NCBI RefSeq assembly: GCF_014649715.1
Contig: NZ_BMTO01000002.1
Span: 186,001-250,000 of the forward strand
Direction of reading: 5' to 3'
DNA length: 64,000 bases
Source: Streptomyces lateritius
GTDB lineage: Bacteria > Actinomycetota > Actinomycetes > Streptomycetales > Streptomycetaceae
The notes under the pieces were generated by a model, which saw only the letters and a list, made by a program, of their open reading frames with translations, had not been told where the DNA came from and made no database searches. Numbering within the stretch: position 1 is the stretch's first letter; each line of letters opens with the position of its first letter. A program made the position numbers and the translations under genes. Below are positions 25,082 to 33,043 of this stretch, piece by piece.

Positions 25082-27817
25082 TCAGCCTCCGTCCAGCCAG
25101 CCGGTGGTTCCCCCGTTGGGTTTGCCACCGCTACTGCTGCTGCTGTCGTCCGTGCCGGTCGGTGTGGGTGCCGTCGGGGTACCGGTCACACCGCCGTCGG
25201 ACGTCCCCCCGTTGTCGTTACCGGAGTTGGCGCCGCCGTCCTGGCCGCCGTTGCTGTTGTTGTCGCACGGCCAGTTCCACACATCGCAGGTCTTGCTCGG
25301 GTCCGGCGTCTTGCTGGGCGTCGAGGACGGGGTCTGCGACGGGGTGGCGGACGGGGTCTGGGAGGGAGTCGGCGAGGGGGTCGGCGTCGGGCTGGTGATA
25401 CCGCCGCCCCAGACCTCCTCGGCGTCCAGCTCCTCCGGCTCCGGGAAGGACTCCACCTTCGTGCCCTCGAGCGCGTCGGTCATGTAGTCGTTCCAGATCC
25501 GCGAGGGGAACGACGAGCCGTGGATCTTGGGCTGGGCGCCCGTGCCGAACATGGACTCGAACTTGCGCTTCGTGTTGTTCGCGTTGTCGTCGAAGCGGTA
25601 CATGTCGATCGCCGTCGAGAGCTGCGGGGTGTAGCCCACGAACCAGGCGGAGTTGTTGCCGTCGGTCGTACCGGTCTTGCCGGCCACGTCGCGACCCGGG
25701 ATGGCGGCCTTCCGGCCGGTGCCCTTCGGGTTCTCGACGACGTCCCGCAGGACGTCGGTGACGTTGCTGGCGATGGCGGTGGAGAAGGCCCTCTCTCCCT
25801 TCGCCTTGTGCTCGTATTCGAGCCCCTTCTTCGACTCGACCTTCTTCACGGAGTACGGCTCGTTCCGCTCACCGTTGTTCGCGAAGGTGGCGTAGGCCCC
25901 GGCCATCCGGATCGCGCTCGGGTCAGAGATACCGAGGGAGAAAGACGGCACGTTGGCCTTCACCAAGGAGCTCTCCCGCAGGCCGGCCTTGACGGCCGTC
26001 TCACGGACCTTGTCGATGCCGATGTCCATACCGAGCTGGACGTAGGGCGAGTTCGCCGAGCGGATCATGGCTTCACGCAGGCTCATGGGGCCGTAGCTGG
26101 CGTCGTCGTCATTGACCTGCTCCCACTCCTCACCCTTCTCGTCGCGCCAGATCGTGCCGTCGTAGTTCTTGATCTTCAGCTTGTTCTTGCCGGAGTAGCG
26201 GCTCTTGTCGGGGTCGACGATCCTGCGGGTCGTCGAATCCTGGACCTTGCCCAGCCGCGGGTTCCGTACGCCGTACTCCATGGCCGCGGCCAGCACGAAC
26301 GGCTTGAAGGTCGATCCGACCTGCGCACCGGTCTGGTCGGCGTTGTTGGTGAAGTGCTTGGTGGCGTCGGTGCCGCCGTAGATGGCGACGATCGCACCCG
26401 TCTTGGGGTCGACCGAGGCACCGCCGAACTGGACGTGGGTGTCCGTCTTCGGCCGCTTCTTCGGGTCGATGAACTCGGTGTAGATCTTCTTGACCGAGTT
26501 CTCCAGCGCGGTGACCTTCTTCTTGTCGAAGGTCGTGTAGATGCGGTAGCCGCCCTGGGCGAGGTCCTGCTCGCTGATGTCCGAGTTGTTGATGAAGTTG
26601 GCCTTGGCCGTGCTCACCAGATAGCCGATCTGGCCGGTCAGCTGGGCGTTCTTCTTCGGAGGCTGCACCTTGGGGAACGTCGGGTACTTCGCCCGCTCCG
26701 CCGGCGGGAGGTGCCCATCCTTGACCATCTCGTCGAGGATCCACTTCCACCGCAGGGTGGCGCGCTCCGTGTTCGCCTCGGCCGTCGCCTTCGGGTCGAT
26801 CTCGGGCGAGCCGGCCGGGTCGTAGTAGGTCGCGCCCTTGAGGAGCGAGGCGAGGAAGGCGGACTCGCTGACATTGAGCTGGTCGGAGTCCTTCCCGAAG
26901 TACGTACGGGCCGCAGCCTGAATGCCGTAGGCACCGCGACCGTAGTACGCGGTGTTCAGGTAGCCCGCCATGATCTCGCGCTTCTCCAGGTCGCTGCCAA
27001 CCCGTATCGAGATGAAGAGCTCCTTCACCTTTCGGGTCAGGGTCTGCGACTGATCGGCGAGCCGGTTGTTCTTCACGTACTGCTGGGTGATCGTCGAGCC
27101 ACCCTGGGTCTCCCCGCCCTTGGCCATGTTCCACACGGCCCGGCCGATACCCATCGGGTCGACGCCGGAGTCGTCCCAGAAGGTCTTGTTCTCCGCCGAC
27201 ACCACCGCGTCCTGCATGTGCCGCGGAATCTTGTCGATACCGACGATCTGGCGGTTGACCTCACCACCGGTCGCCGCCATCTGCGTGCCGTCGGCCCAGT
27301 AGTAGACGGTGTTCTGCGCCTTGGCTGCGAGATCCTCGTTCGGGACATCCACCCAGGCGTACGCGAGCGTCGCCGCGCCCATGAGACCACCGAAGAACGC
27401 CAGGAAGAGCCCGGTGACGAGCTTCCACGACGGCATCCAGCGACGCCAGCCGTACTTGTCGTACCGCGGGTAGTCGATCAGTCTCTTCCTGCCCGGCGGA
27501 CGGCCACCAGCGCGGCCGCGCTCCGGCCCGCCCTGTCCGCCGCCACCACCACGACGGCCACCCCCGGGGCCGCCGTGACCTCCCGCACCGCCGTCGGGGG
27601 CGCGCCTGCGGCCGCCTCCCCGCTGGGCGGCACGCCGGGCCTCCGCCCGACCGCCGTAGGGTCGCTCCTCTCCGTATCCGGAGGAAGGGGATCCCGTACT
27701 GACATCCCGGGCCTCGGCCGACCTGCGGCCCATGGGCTGCTGGGCGGCGCGCCTGGCCGCCGCGCGGCCGCCACTCGGCGGCTGCGACTGCGGCATCTTG
27801 CGACGGTGCTCGCTCAT
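25082..27817 (-). CDS. Class A penicillin-binding protein (transglycosylase/transpeptidase)
   Basis: Bifunctional peptidoglycan synthase of 911 residues. A long cytoplasmic Arg/Gly-rich head (about 110 residues) precedes one membrane span (LVTGLFLAFFGGLMGAATLA). The GT51 domain has VVSAENKTFWDDSGVDP (catalytic Glu about 206) and GGSTITQQYVKN. The transpeptidase domain has STFKPF (Ser about 502), SANSPYVQLG and KTGTTDGN (about 711). The extracellular tail is a Pro/Thr/Ser repeat (TPSPTPSQTPSATPS) ending in an Asn/Gly/Ser-rich stretch with CDVWNWPCD, possibly a disulfide loop. Start is the ATG at 27815-27817 after GAGGAG. Streptomyces has several class A PBPs, so no specific symbol is given. 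Confidence 0.95.
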   Translation of the reverse strand: MSEHRRKMPQSQPPSGGRAAARRAAQQPMGRRSAEARDVSTGSPSSGYGEERPYGGRAEARRAAQRGGGRRRAPDGGAGGHGGPGGGRRGGGGGQGGPERGRAGGRPPGRKRLIDYPRYDKYGWRRWMPSWKLVTGLFLAFFGGLMGAATLAYAWVDVPNEDLAAKAQNTVYYWADGTQMAATGGEVNRQIVGIDKIPRHMQDAVVSAENKTFWDDSGVDPMGIGRAVWNMAKGGETQGGSTITQQYVKNNRLADQSQTLTRKVKELFISIRVGSDLEKREIMAGYLNTAYYGRGAYGIQAAARTYFGKDSDQLNVSESAFLASLLKGATYYDPAGSPEIDPKATAEANTERATLRWKWILDEMVKDGHLPPAERAKYPTFPKVQPPKKNAQLTGQIGYLVSTAKANFINNSDISEQDLAQGGYRIYTTFDKKKVTALENSVKKIYTEFIDPKKRPKTDTHVQFGGASVDPKTGAIVAIYGGTDATKHFTNNADQTGAQVGSTFKPFVLAAAMEYGVRNPRLGKVQDSTTRRIVDPDKSRYSGKNKLKIKNYDGTIWRDEKGEEWEQVNDDDASYGPMSLREAMIRSANSPYVQLGMDIGIDKVRETAVKAGLRESSLVKANVPSFSLGISDPSAIRMAGAYATFANNGERNEPYSVKKVESKKGLEYEHKAKGERAFSTAIASNVTDVLRDVVENPKGTGRKAAIPGRDVAGKTGTTDGNNSAWFVGYTPQLSTAIDMYRFDDNANNTKRKFESMFGTGAQPKIHGSSFPSRIWNDYMTDALEGTKVESFPEPEELDAEEVWGGGITSPTPTPSPTPSQTPSATPSQTPSSTPSKTPDPSKTCDVWNWPCDNNSNGGQDGGANSGNDNGGTSDGGVTGTPTAPTPTGTDDSSSSSGGKPNGGTTGWLDGG

Positions 27818-28186
27818 CGAACGACTACTCCTCGGGCAGGCGCGTACGCCTGGAAGCGGCAGTTGAGTTCCGGTCCCCCCGAAATGCGCACGGACGCGCC
27901 CCATGGAAGGCCCATCCGTACCGCAGCCGGTCACCCGCAGCACTGACGCTCCGCGGCGTCGCTCGGTTCCCGGTGGTCTGCATGCCGCACAGACTACGCA
28001 CGGCCAAAACCCACCTAGGGACGAAGTTCACCCCAAATCAGGCAAGTCGATCGCTGTGAATTGACGATGTGACGCCGGTCACTGTGGTCTCGCTTGTCGC
28101 AGGAGGACGGCCGTTCTATCGTCAGGATGTATCGAGTCGATACATCAGTACGGCATAAGGGACCCCGAGGGTGAAGGAGGCGACGG
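27818..28186. other. Divergent region between PBP gene and padR
   Basis: About 370 bp without a gene. It holds the PBP promoter (leftward) and the padR-ino1 promoter (rightward), a GTGAC-GCCG-GTCAC dyad near 28070 and the perfect PadR-like palindrome at 28127-28145. Confidence 0.6.
28127..28145. promoter_or_regulatory. Probable PadR operator
   Basis: ATGTATCGAGTCGATACAT is a perfect palindrome with 9 bp arms about one central base. Its ends ATGT...ACAT match the half-site consensus known for many PadR-family regulators. It is 41 bp before the padR start, where bound repressor would block transcription of padR and ino1. Autoregulation is inferred. Confidence 0.75.
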
Positions 28187-28876
28187 ATGAGCAGACGCTC
28201 CGGAATCCTTGAGTTCGCCGTCCTCGGCCTCCTCCGCGAAGCCCCGATGCACGGGTACGAGCTGCGGAAGCGGCTCAACACTTCGCTGGGGATCTTCCGG
28301 GCCTTCAGCTATGGGACCCTCTATCCCTGCCTCAAGACGCTGGTCGCGAGCGGCTGGTTGATCGAGGAGCCGGGCAGCGCCCCCGAGGACGCTCTCGCCG
28401 CTTCACTCGCAGGGCGCCGCGCCAAGATCGTCTACCGGTTGACGGCGGAAGGTAAGGAGCACTTCGAGGAGCTCCTCTCCCACACCGGCCCGGACGCCTG
28501 GGAGGACGAACACTTTGCCGCCCGCTTCGCCTTCTTCGGTCAGACCGAGCGCGAGGTGCGGATGCGGGTACTGGAAGGCCGCCGCAGTCGGCTGGAGGAG
28601 CGTCTGGAGAAGATGCGCGCCTCTCTGGCCCGTACGCGCGAGCGCCTCGACGACTACACGCTTGAGCTGCAGCGCCACGGAATGGAGTCCGTGGAGCGCG
28701 AAGTGCGCTGGCTGAACGAGCTCATCGAGAGCGAGCGGGCGGGGCGGGATCAGCGATCCGGCCCCGACGCCCCCGAGGGCGCCGCTCAGCAGGACAACGA
28801 TTCTGGAGAAACGGGCGGCCTGCCCCGGCACGGGGGCAGTACCCGGCCGGATCCGTCCGACGACACCGCCAAGTGA
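28187..28876 (+). CDS. PadR-family transcriptional regulator
   Basis: PadR regulator of 229 residues. The winged helix opens [20 protein letters not shown] then [20 protein letters not shown] and [16 protein letters not shown] (residues 2-47), with wing ...[19 protein letters not shown]. The C-terminal dimerisation region is long and helical ([20 protein letters not shown]), with a charged tail. It has an insert before the wing ([20 protein letters not shown]). GAAGGAGG precedes the ATG. It is followed after 49 bp by ino1, suggesting it controls inositol phosphate synthesis. Confidence 0.93.
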   Translation: MSRRSGILEFAVLGLLREAPMHGYELRKRLNTSLGIFRAFSYGTLYPCLKTLVASGWLIEEPGSAPEDALAASLAGRRAKIVYRLTAEGKEHFEELLSHTGPDAWEDEHFAARFAFFGQTEREVRMRVLEGRRSRLEERLEKMRASLARTRERLDDYTLELQRHGMESVEREVRWLNELIESERAGRDQRSGPDAPEGAAQQDNDSGETGGLPRHGGSTRPDPSDDTAK

Positions 28877-28899
28877 ATCCCTGCATCTCGCAGGGATTC
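28875..28899 (+). other. Stem-loop between padR and ino1
   Basis: A perfect 10 bp stem (GAATCCCTGC, loop ATCTC, complement) overlaps the last two bases of the padR stop codon and ends 26 nt before ino1. With no T-run it may be a partial terminator, an RNA-processing site or a stabiliser of the ino1 part of the message. Confidence 0.65.
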
Positions 28900-28925
28900 C
28901 ACGATCACACAGGGAGCAACCGGAA

Positions 28926-30008
28926 ATGGGTTCGGTTCGCGTAGCCATCGTCGGCGTGGGCAACTGCGCCGCCTCGCTGGTGCAGGGCGTCGAGTACTAC
29001 AAGGACGCCGACCCGGCGTCCAAGGTGCCCGGCCTGATGCACGTCCAGTTCGGCGACTACCACGTCGGTGACGTCGAGTTCGTCGCCGCCTTCGACGTCG
29101 ATGCGAAGAAGGTCGGCCTCGACCTCTCGGACGCGATCGGCGCCAGCGAGAACAACACCATCAAGATCTGCGACGTCCCGAACAAGGGCGTCACGGTGCA
29201 GCGTGGCCACACCCTCGACGGGCTCGGCAAGTACTACCGCATGACCATCGAGGAGTCCGCCGAGGCTCCGGTCGACGTCGTCCAGGTCCTCAAGGACAAG
29301 CAGGTCGACGTGCTCGTCTGCTACCTGCCCGTGGGCTCCGAGGACGCCGCGAAGTTCTACGCGCAGTGCGCCATCGACGCCAAGGTCGCGTTCGTCAACG
29401 CTCTCCCGGTCTTCATCGCCGGCACCAAGGAGTGGGCGGACAAGTTCACCGAGGCCGGTGTCCCGATCGTCGGTGACGACATCAAGTCCCAGGTCGGCGC
29501 CACCATCACGCACCGCGTGATGGCGAAGCTGTTCGAGGACCGCGGCGTCCGTCTTGAGCGCACCATGCAGCTCAACGTCGGCGGCAACATGGACTTCAAG
29601 AACATGCTCGAGCGTGACCGCCTCGAGTCGAAGAAGATCTCGAAGACCCAGGCCGTCACCTCGCAGATCCCCGACCGCGACATGGGCGAGAAGAACGTCC
29701 ACATCGGTCCGTCGGACTACGTGGCCTGGCTGGACGACCGCAAGTGGGCCTACGTCCGCCTCGAGGGTCGCGCCTTCGGTGACGTTCCGCTGAACCTCGA
29801 GTACAAGCTCGAGGTGTGGGACTCCCCGAACTCGGCCGGTGTCATCATCGACGCCCTGCGCGCCGCGAAGATCGCCAAGGACCGCGGCATCGGTGGCCCG
29901 ATCCTCTCCGCGTCCTCGTACTTCATGAAGTCCCCGCCGGTGCAGTACTTCGACGACGAGGCCTACGCCAACGTCGAGAAGTTCATCAAGGGTGAGGTCG
30001 AGCGCTAA
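28926..30008 (+). CDS. ino1: Inositol-3-phosphate synthase
   Basis: Converts glucose 6-phosphate to 1L-myo-inositol 3-phosphate with NAD+, the first step toward phosphatidylinositol and mycothiol in actinobacteria. 360 residues. Actinobacterial type: [20 protein letters not shown] (Rossmann loop), [70 protein letters not shown] with catalytic Lys in [19 protein letters not shown] and [21 protein letters not shown] clear leader AGGGAG stands 12 nt before the ATG. It lies in one operon with padR and is followed by a terminator. Confidence 0.96.
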   Translation: MGSVRVAIVGVGNCAASLVQGVEYYKDADPASKVPGLMHVQFGDYHVGDVEFVAAFDVDAKKVGLDLSDAIGASENNTIKICDVPNKGVTVQRGHTLDGLGKYYRMTIEESAEAPVDVVQVLKDKQVDVLVCYLPVGSEDAAKFYAQCAIDAKVAFVNALPVFIAGTKEWADKFTEAGVPIVGDDIKSQVGATITHRVMAKLFEDRGVRLERTMQLNVGGNMDFKNMLERDRLESKKISKTQAVTSQIPDRDMGEKNVHIGPSDYVAWLDDRKWAYVRLEGRAFGDVPLNLEYKLEVWDSPNSAGVIIDALRAAKIAKDRGIGGPILSASSYFMKSPPVQYFDDEAYANVEKFIKGEVER

Positions 30009-30032
30009 GGCGCCTGATCCGGCTCGTCGATG

Positions 30033-30064
30033 GAGGGTCCCCGGTCTGTCGCCCGGGGGCCCTC
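30033..30064 (+). terminator. Terminator after ino1
   Basis: A 12 bp stem with one G-T pair (GAGGGTCCCCGG against CCGGGGGCCCTC), 24 bp after the ino1 stop and 23 bp before the MFS gene. Confidence 0.85.
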
Positions 30065-30086
30065 TTCGTATGTGAGTCTTGCTGCC

Positions 30087-31346
30087 ATGCCTGTCGTACG
30101 TGATCTGCGCGTACTCCTGCGCCTGACGAACTTCCGCCGCCTGCTCGCCGTCCGCCTGCTCTCGCAGTGCGCCGACGGGGCCTATCAGGTGGCACTGGCC
30201 ACGTACGTCGTCTTCTCCCCCGAGAAGCAGACCTCACCTGCGGCCATCGCGTCCGCCATGGCGGTGCTGCTGCTCCCGTACTCGCTCGTCGGCCCCTTCG
30301 CCGGCGTTCTCCTGGACCGCTGGCAGCGGCGCCAGGTCTTCTTCTACGGAAACCTCCTGCGGGCACTCCTTGCCTGCGGCACAGCGGCCCTGATGCTGGC
30401 CTCCGTCCCGGACTGGCTGTTCTACGTGTCGGCCCTCTCCGTCACGGCCGTCAACCGCTTCGTCCTCGCCGGCCTCTCCGCCTCCCTGCCCCGGGTCGTC
30501 GACGCCGAGCGGCTGGTCGTGGCGAACTCCCTCTCGCCGACCGCCGGCACCCTGGCCGCGACCGTGGGCGGTGGCCTCGCCTTCGGAGTACGGCTGCTCT
30601 CCGCCGACTCCGACGCCGCGGTGGTCGTGCTGGGTGCTCTCCTCTATCTCTGCTCCGCCCTTGCCTCCTTGCGGATGTCCCGGGAGCTTCTCGGCCCGGA
30701 TCCCGGCATGGTGCAGCCGCGACTGAGCGCCGCACTGACCTCGACGGCTCACGGCCTCAGGGAGGGGCTGGGCCACCTGGCCGAGCGGCGGCCCGCCGCC
30801 CGCGCACTGGCCGCCATGACACTGATGCGCTTCTGCTACGGAGCCCTCACGGTGACCGTGCTGATGCTCTGCCGCTATGCGTGGAGTTCCACGGAGTCGG
30901 AAGGGCTGGCATTGCTGGGCCTAGCCGTCGGAGTCTCGGGAGCCGGCTTCTTCACGGCCGCCGTGATCTCGCCCTGGACGATCGGCAGGTTCGGCCCTCT
31001 CCGCTGGATGGCCTTGTGCGCGGGAGCGGCCGCTGTTCTGGAGGTCACCCTGACACTCTCCTTCACAGAGACCCCCCTCTTGGTCGCCGCGTTCATGCTC
31101 GGGCTCATCACCCAGGGCTCGAAGATCGCGACGGACACGGTGGTCCAGACGTCGGTGGACGACGCCTACCGGGGCCGGATCTTCTCGCTCTACGACGTGC
31201 TCTTCAACGTCGCTTTCGTCGGCGCGGCCGGGGTGGCGGCGTTGATGCTGCCACCGGACGGCCGCTCCGTCCCCCTCGTCGTGATGGTCGCCGTCCTCTA
31301 CGCCTCGGTCTCGTTCGCGCTGTCCCGTTCACGAGACGAGGGGTGA
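30087..31346 (+). CDS. Major facilitator superfamily transporter
   Basis: Twelve-span MFS protein of 419 residues: NFRRLLAVRLLSQCADGAYQ at the N-terminus, AIASAMAVLLLPYSLVGPFA with GVLLDRWQRRQVFFYGNLLR (the MFS motif A, DRWxRR), and a second half with DTVVQTSVDDAYRGRIFSLY. The D-A-Y-R-G-R pattern is typical of the MFS_3-like/multidrug branch. Substrate unknown. The ATG at 30087 is just behind the ino1 terminator, with no strong ribosome site seen. Its TGA stop lies in the left arm of a parS-centred palindrome. Confidence 0.9.
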   Translation: MPVVRDLRVLLRLTNFRRLLAVRLLSQCADGAYQVALATYVVFSPEKQTSPAAIASAMAVLLLPYSLVGPFAGVLLDRWQRRQVFFYGNLLRALLACGTAALMLASVPDWLFYVSALSVTAVNRFVLAGLSASLPRVVDAERLVVANSLSPTAGTLAATVGGGLAFGVRLLSADSDAAVVVLGALLYLCSALASLRMSRELLGPDPGMVQPRLSAALTSTAHGLREGLGHLAERRPAARALAAMTLMRFCYGALTVTVLMLCRYAWSSTESEGLALLGLAVGVSGAGFFTAAVISPWTIGRFGPLRWMALCAGAAAVLEVTLTLSFTETPLLVAAFMLGLITQGSKIATDTVVQTSVDDAYRGRIFSLYDVLFNVAFVGAAGVAALMLPPDGRSVPLVVMVAVLYASVSFALSRSRDEG

Positions 31347-31371
31347 TGTTTCACGTGAAACGTCACCCCTC
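31338..31371. terminator. parS-centred 34 bp palindrome after the MFS gene
   Basis: GAGGGGTGA, T-G wobble, then parS, mirrored: arms pair over 17 positions with a single T-G pair. The MFS stop codon (31344-31346) is in the left arm. The transcript would form a strong hairpin, so the same DNA can be centromere and terminator. Confidence 0.7.
31348..31361. promoter_or_regulatory. parS site 4
   Basis: Perfect GTTTCACGTGAAAC in the middle of the 34 bp palindrome, between convergent MFS and cca genes, 44 bp (start to start) from site 5. Confidence 0.97.
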
Positions 31372-31383
31372 TCCGACCCCAGC

Positions 31384-31413
31384 CGGTCGATGTTTCACGT
31401 GAAACATCGACCG
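31384..31413. terminator. parS-centred 30 bp perfect palindrome after cca
   Basis: CGGTCGATG on the left and CATCGACCG on the right extend parS to a perfect 30 bp palindrome, 8 bp beyond the cca stop. It can fold as a 15 bp hairpin in RNA and thus may terminate cca transcription. Confidence 0.7.
31392..31405. promoter_or_regulatory. parS site 5
   Basis: Perfect GTTTCACGTGAAAC in the middle of the 30 bp perfect palindrome; pairs with site 4 as the closest two parS sites in the window. Confidence 0.97.
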
Positions 31414-31420
31414 ATCCGGC

Positions 31421-32863
31421 TCACTGCTGAGCCGCCCACCACTCCTTGAGCGCTGCGACGGCGGTCTCCTGCTCCATCGGCCCGTTCTCCAGTCGCAGCT
31501 CGAGCAGGAACTTGTACGCCTGCCCGACGGCCGGACCGGGCCGGATACCGAGGACCTCTTGGATCTGGTTGCCATCCAGGTCCGGGCGGATCGCGTCCAG
31601 CTCCTCCTGCTCCTGGAGCTGCGCGATCCGCTCCTCCAGCCCGTCATACGCCCGGGAGAGCGCACCGGCCTTCCGCTTGTTCCGCGTGGTGCAGTCCGAA
31701 CGGGTCAGCTTGTGCAGCCGCGAGAGCAGCGGGCCGGCGTCGCGGACATAGCGACGCACCGCGGAGTCGGTCCACTCGCCGGTCCCGTACCCGTGGAAGC
31801 GGAGGTGCAGCTCCACCAGGCGCGAGACGTCCTTGATCATCTCGTTGGAGTACTTGAGCACCGTCATGCGCTTCTTGGTCATCTTGGCGCCGACCACCTC
31901 GTGGTGGTGGAAGGAGACCCGGCCGTCCTTCTCGAAGCGGCGGGTCCGCGGCTTGCCGATGTCGTGCAGGAGGGCGGCGAGCCGCAGCACGAGGTCCGGC
32001 CCGTCCTCCTCCAGGTCGATCGCCTGGTCCAGCACGGTCAGGGAGTGCTCGTAGACATCCTTGTGCCGGTGGTGTTCGTCGCTCTCGAGCCGCAGCGCCG
32101 GCAGCTCGGGGAGGACGTGTTCGGCCAGGCCCGTGTCGACGAGCAGACCGAGGCCCTTTCGGGGGTGGGCCGAGAGCACCAGTTTGTTGAGCTCGTCACG
32201 GATCCGTTCGGCGGAGACGATCTCCAGTCGGCCGGCCATCTCCGTCATGGCCGTGACGACCTCGGGAGCGACCTCGAAGTCGAGCTGTGCGGCGAAGCGC
32301 GCGGCACGCATCATGCGCAGGGGGTCGTCGGAGAAGGACTCCTCCGGGGTGCCGGGGGTGCGCAGAACGCGGGCGGCGAGGTCGTCGAGACCGCCATGCG
32401 GGTCGACGAACTCCTTCTCCGGGAGCGCCACGGCCATGGCGTTGACGGTGAAGTCACGCCGCACGAGGTCGTCCTCGATGGAGTCGCCGTAGGAGACCTC
32501 CGGCTTGCGCGAGGTGCGGTCGTACGCCTCGGACCGGTAAGTCGTCACCTCGATCTGGTAGCCGCTCTTCTGGCAGCCGACCGTGCCGAAGGCGATCCCG
32601 ACCTCCCAGACAGCGTCGGCCCAGGGTCGGACGATCTTCAGTACGTCCTCGGGCCTGGCATCGGTCGTGAAGTCGAGATCGTTGCCGAGCCGGCCGAGCA
32701 ACGCGTCCCGTACCGAGCCGCCGACCAGCGCGAGGCTGAACCCTGCCTCCTGGAAACGGACGGCGAGGTCGTCGGCGACAGGGGACACACGCAGCAGTTC
32801 ACTGACCGCGCGGCGTTGCACCTGGCTCAGTGCAGTCGGGGTGTCTTCGTTGGCGTTCGGCAC
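31421..32863 (-). CDS. cca: CCA tRNA nucleotidyltransferase
   Basis: Adds CCA to tRNA 3' ends; 480 residues, class II with an HD domain. The catalytic head is LVGGSVRDALLGRLGNDLDF (GGxVRD with DxD), then RRDFTVNAMAVALPE and DDPLRMMRAARFAAQL. The HD phosphohydrolase part reads DVYEHSLTVL... and LLHDIGKPRTRRF (about residues 268-305). It begins with GTG (32861-32863). The enzyme is directly useful here, since the tRNA-Ile gene at 62.3 kb has no encoded CCA. It faces the MFS gene, with two parS hairpins between, and diverges from the DUF6049 gene. Confidence 0.95.
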   Translation of the reverse strand: MPNANEDTPTALSQVQRRAVSELLRVSPVADDLAVRFQEAGFSLALVGGSVRDALLGRLGNDLDFTTDARPEDVLKIVRPWADAVWEVGIAFGTVGCQKSGYQIEVTTYRSEAYDRTSRKPEVSYGDSIEDDLVRRDFTVNAMAVALPEKEFVDPHGGLDDLAARVLRTPGTPEESFSDDPLRMMRAARFAAQLDFEVAPEVVTAMTEMAGRLEIVSAERIRDELNKLVLSAHPRKGLGLLVDTGLAEHVLPELPALRLESDEHHRHKDVYEHSLTVLDQAIDLEEDGPDLVLRLAALLHDIGKPRTRRFEKDGRVSFHHHEVVGAKMTKKRMTVLKYSNEMIKDVSRLVELHLRFHGYGTGEWTDSAVRRYVRDAGPLLSRLHKLTRSDCTTRNKRKAGALSRAYDGLEERIAQLQEQEELDAIRPDLDGNQIQEVLGIRPGPAVGQAYKFLLELRLENGPMEQETAVAALKEWWAAQQ

Positions 32864-33043
32864 AACAGAAAAGGGTACGTGCCCCGGCCCCCGGCGACGT
32901 CCTCGATTTCCGGCGGGCGATCAGTCCGCCGGCATCAGCTGGAGCAGTCCCCGGCACCTGGCCACAGCGTGCCTCGTTACCATGCGTGGACACAGCAACG
33001 GGGAACCACCGACACCACTGATACGACGAGGACGGGCGAACGC

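Noticed and set aside
25300..25400. CRISPR-like or short tandem repeat array
   Set aside because: It is the coding sequence of the Pro/Thr/Ser tail of the PBP (TPSPTPSQTPS), not spacer-repeat structure.
24428..27946. Long plus-strand open frame across the PBP region
   Set aside because: Shadow of the class A PBP gene on the opposite strand, caused by high G+C codon bias; no motifs.
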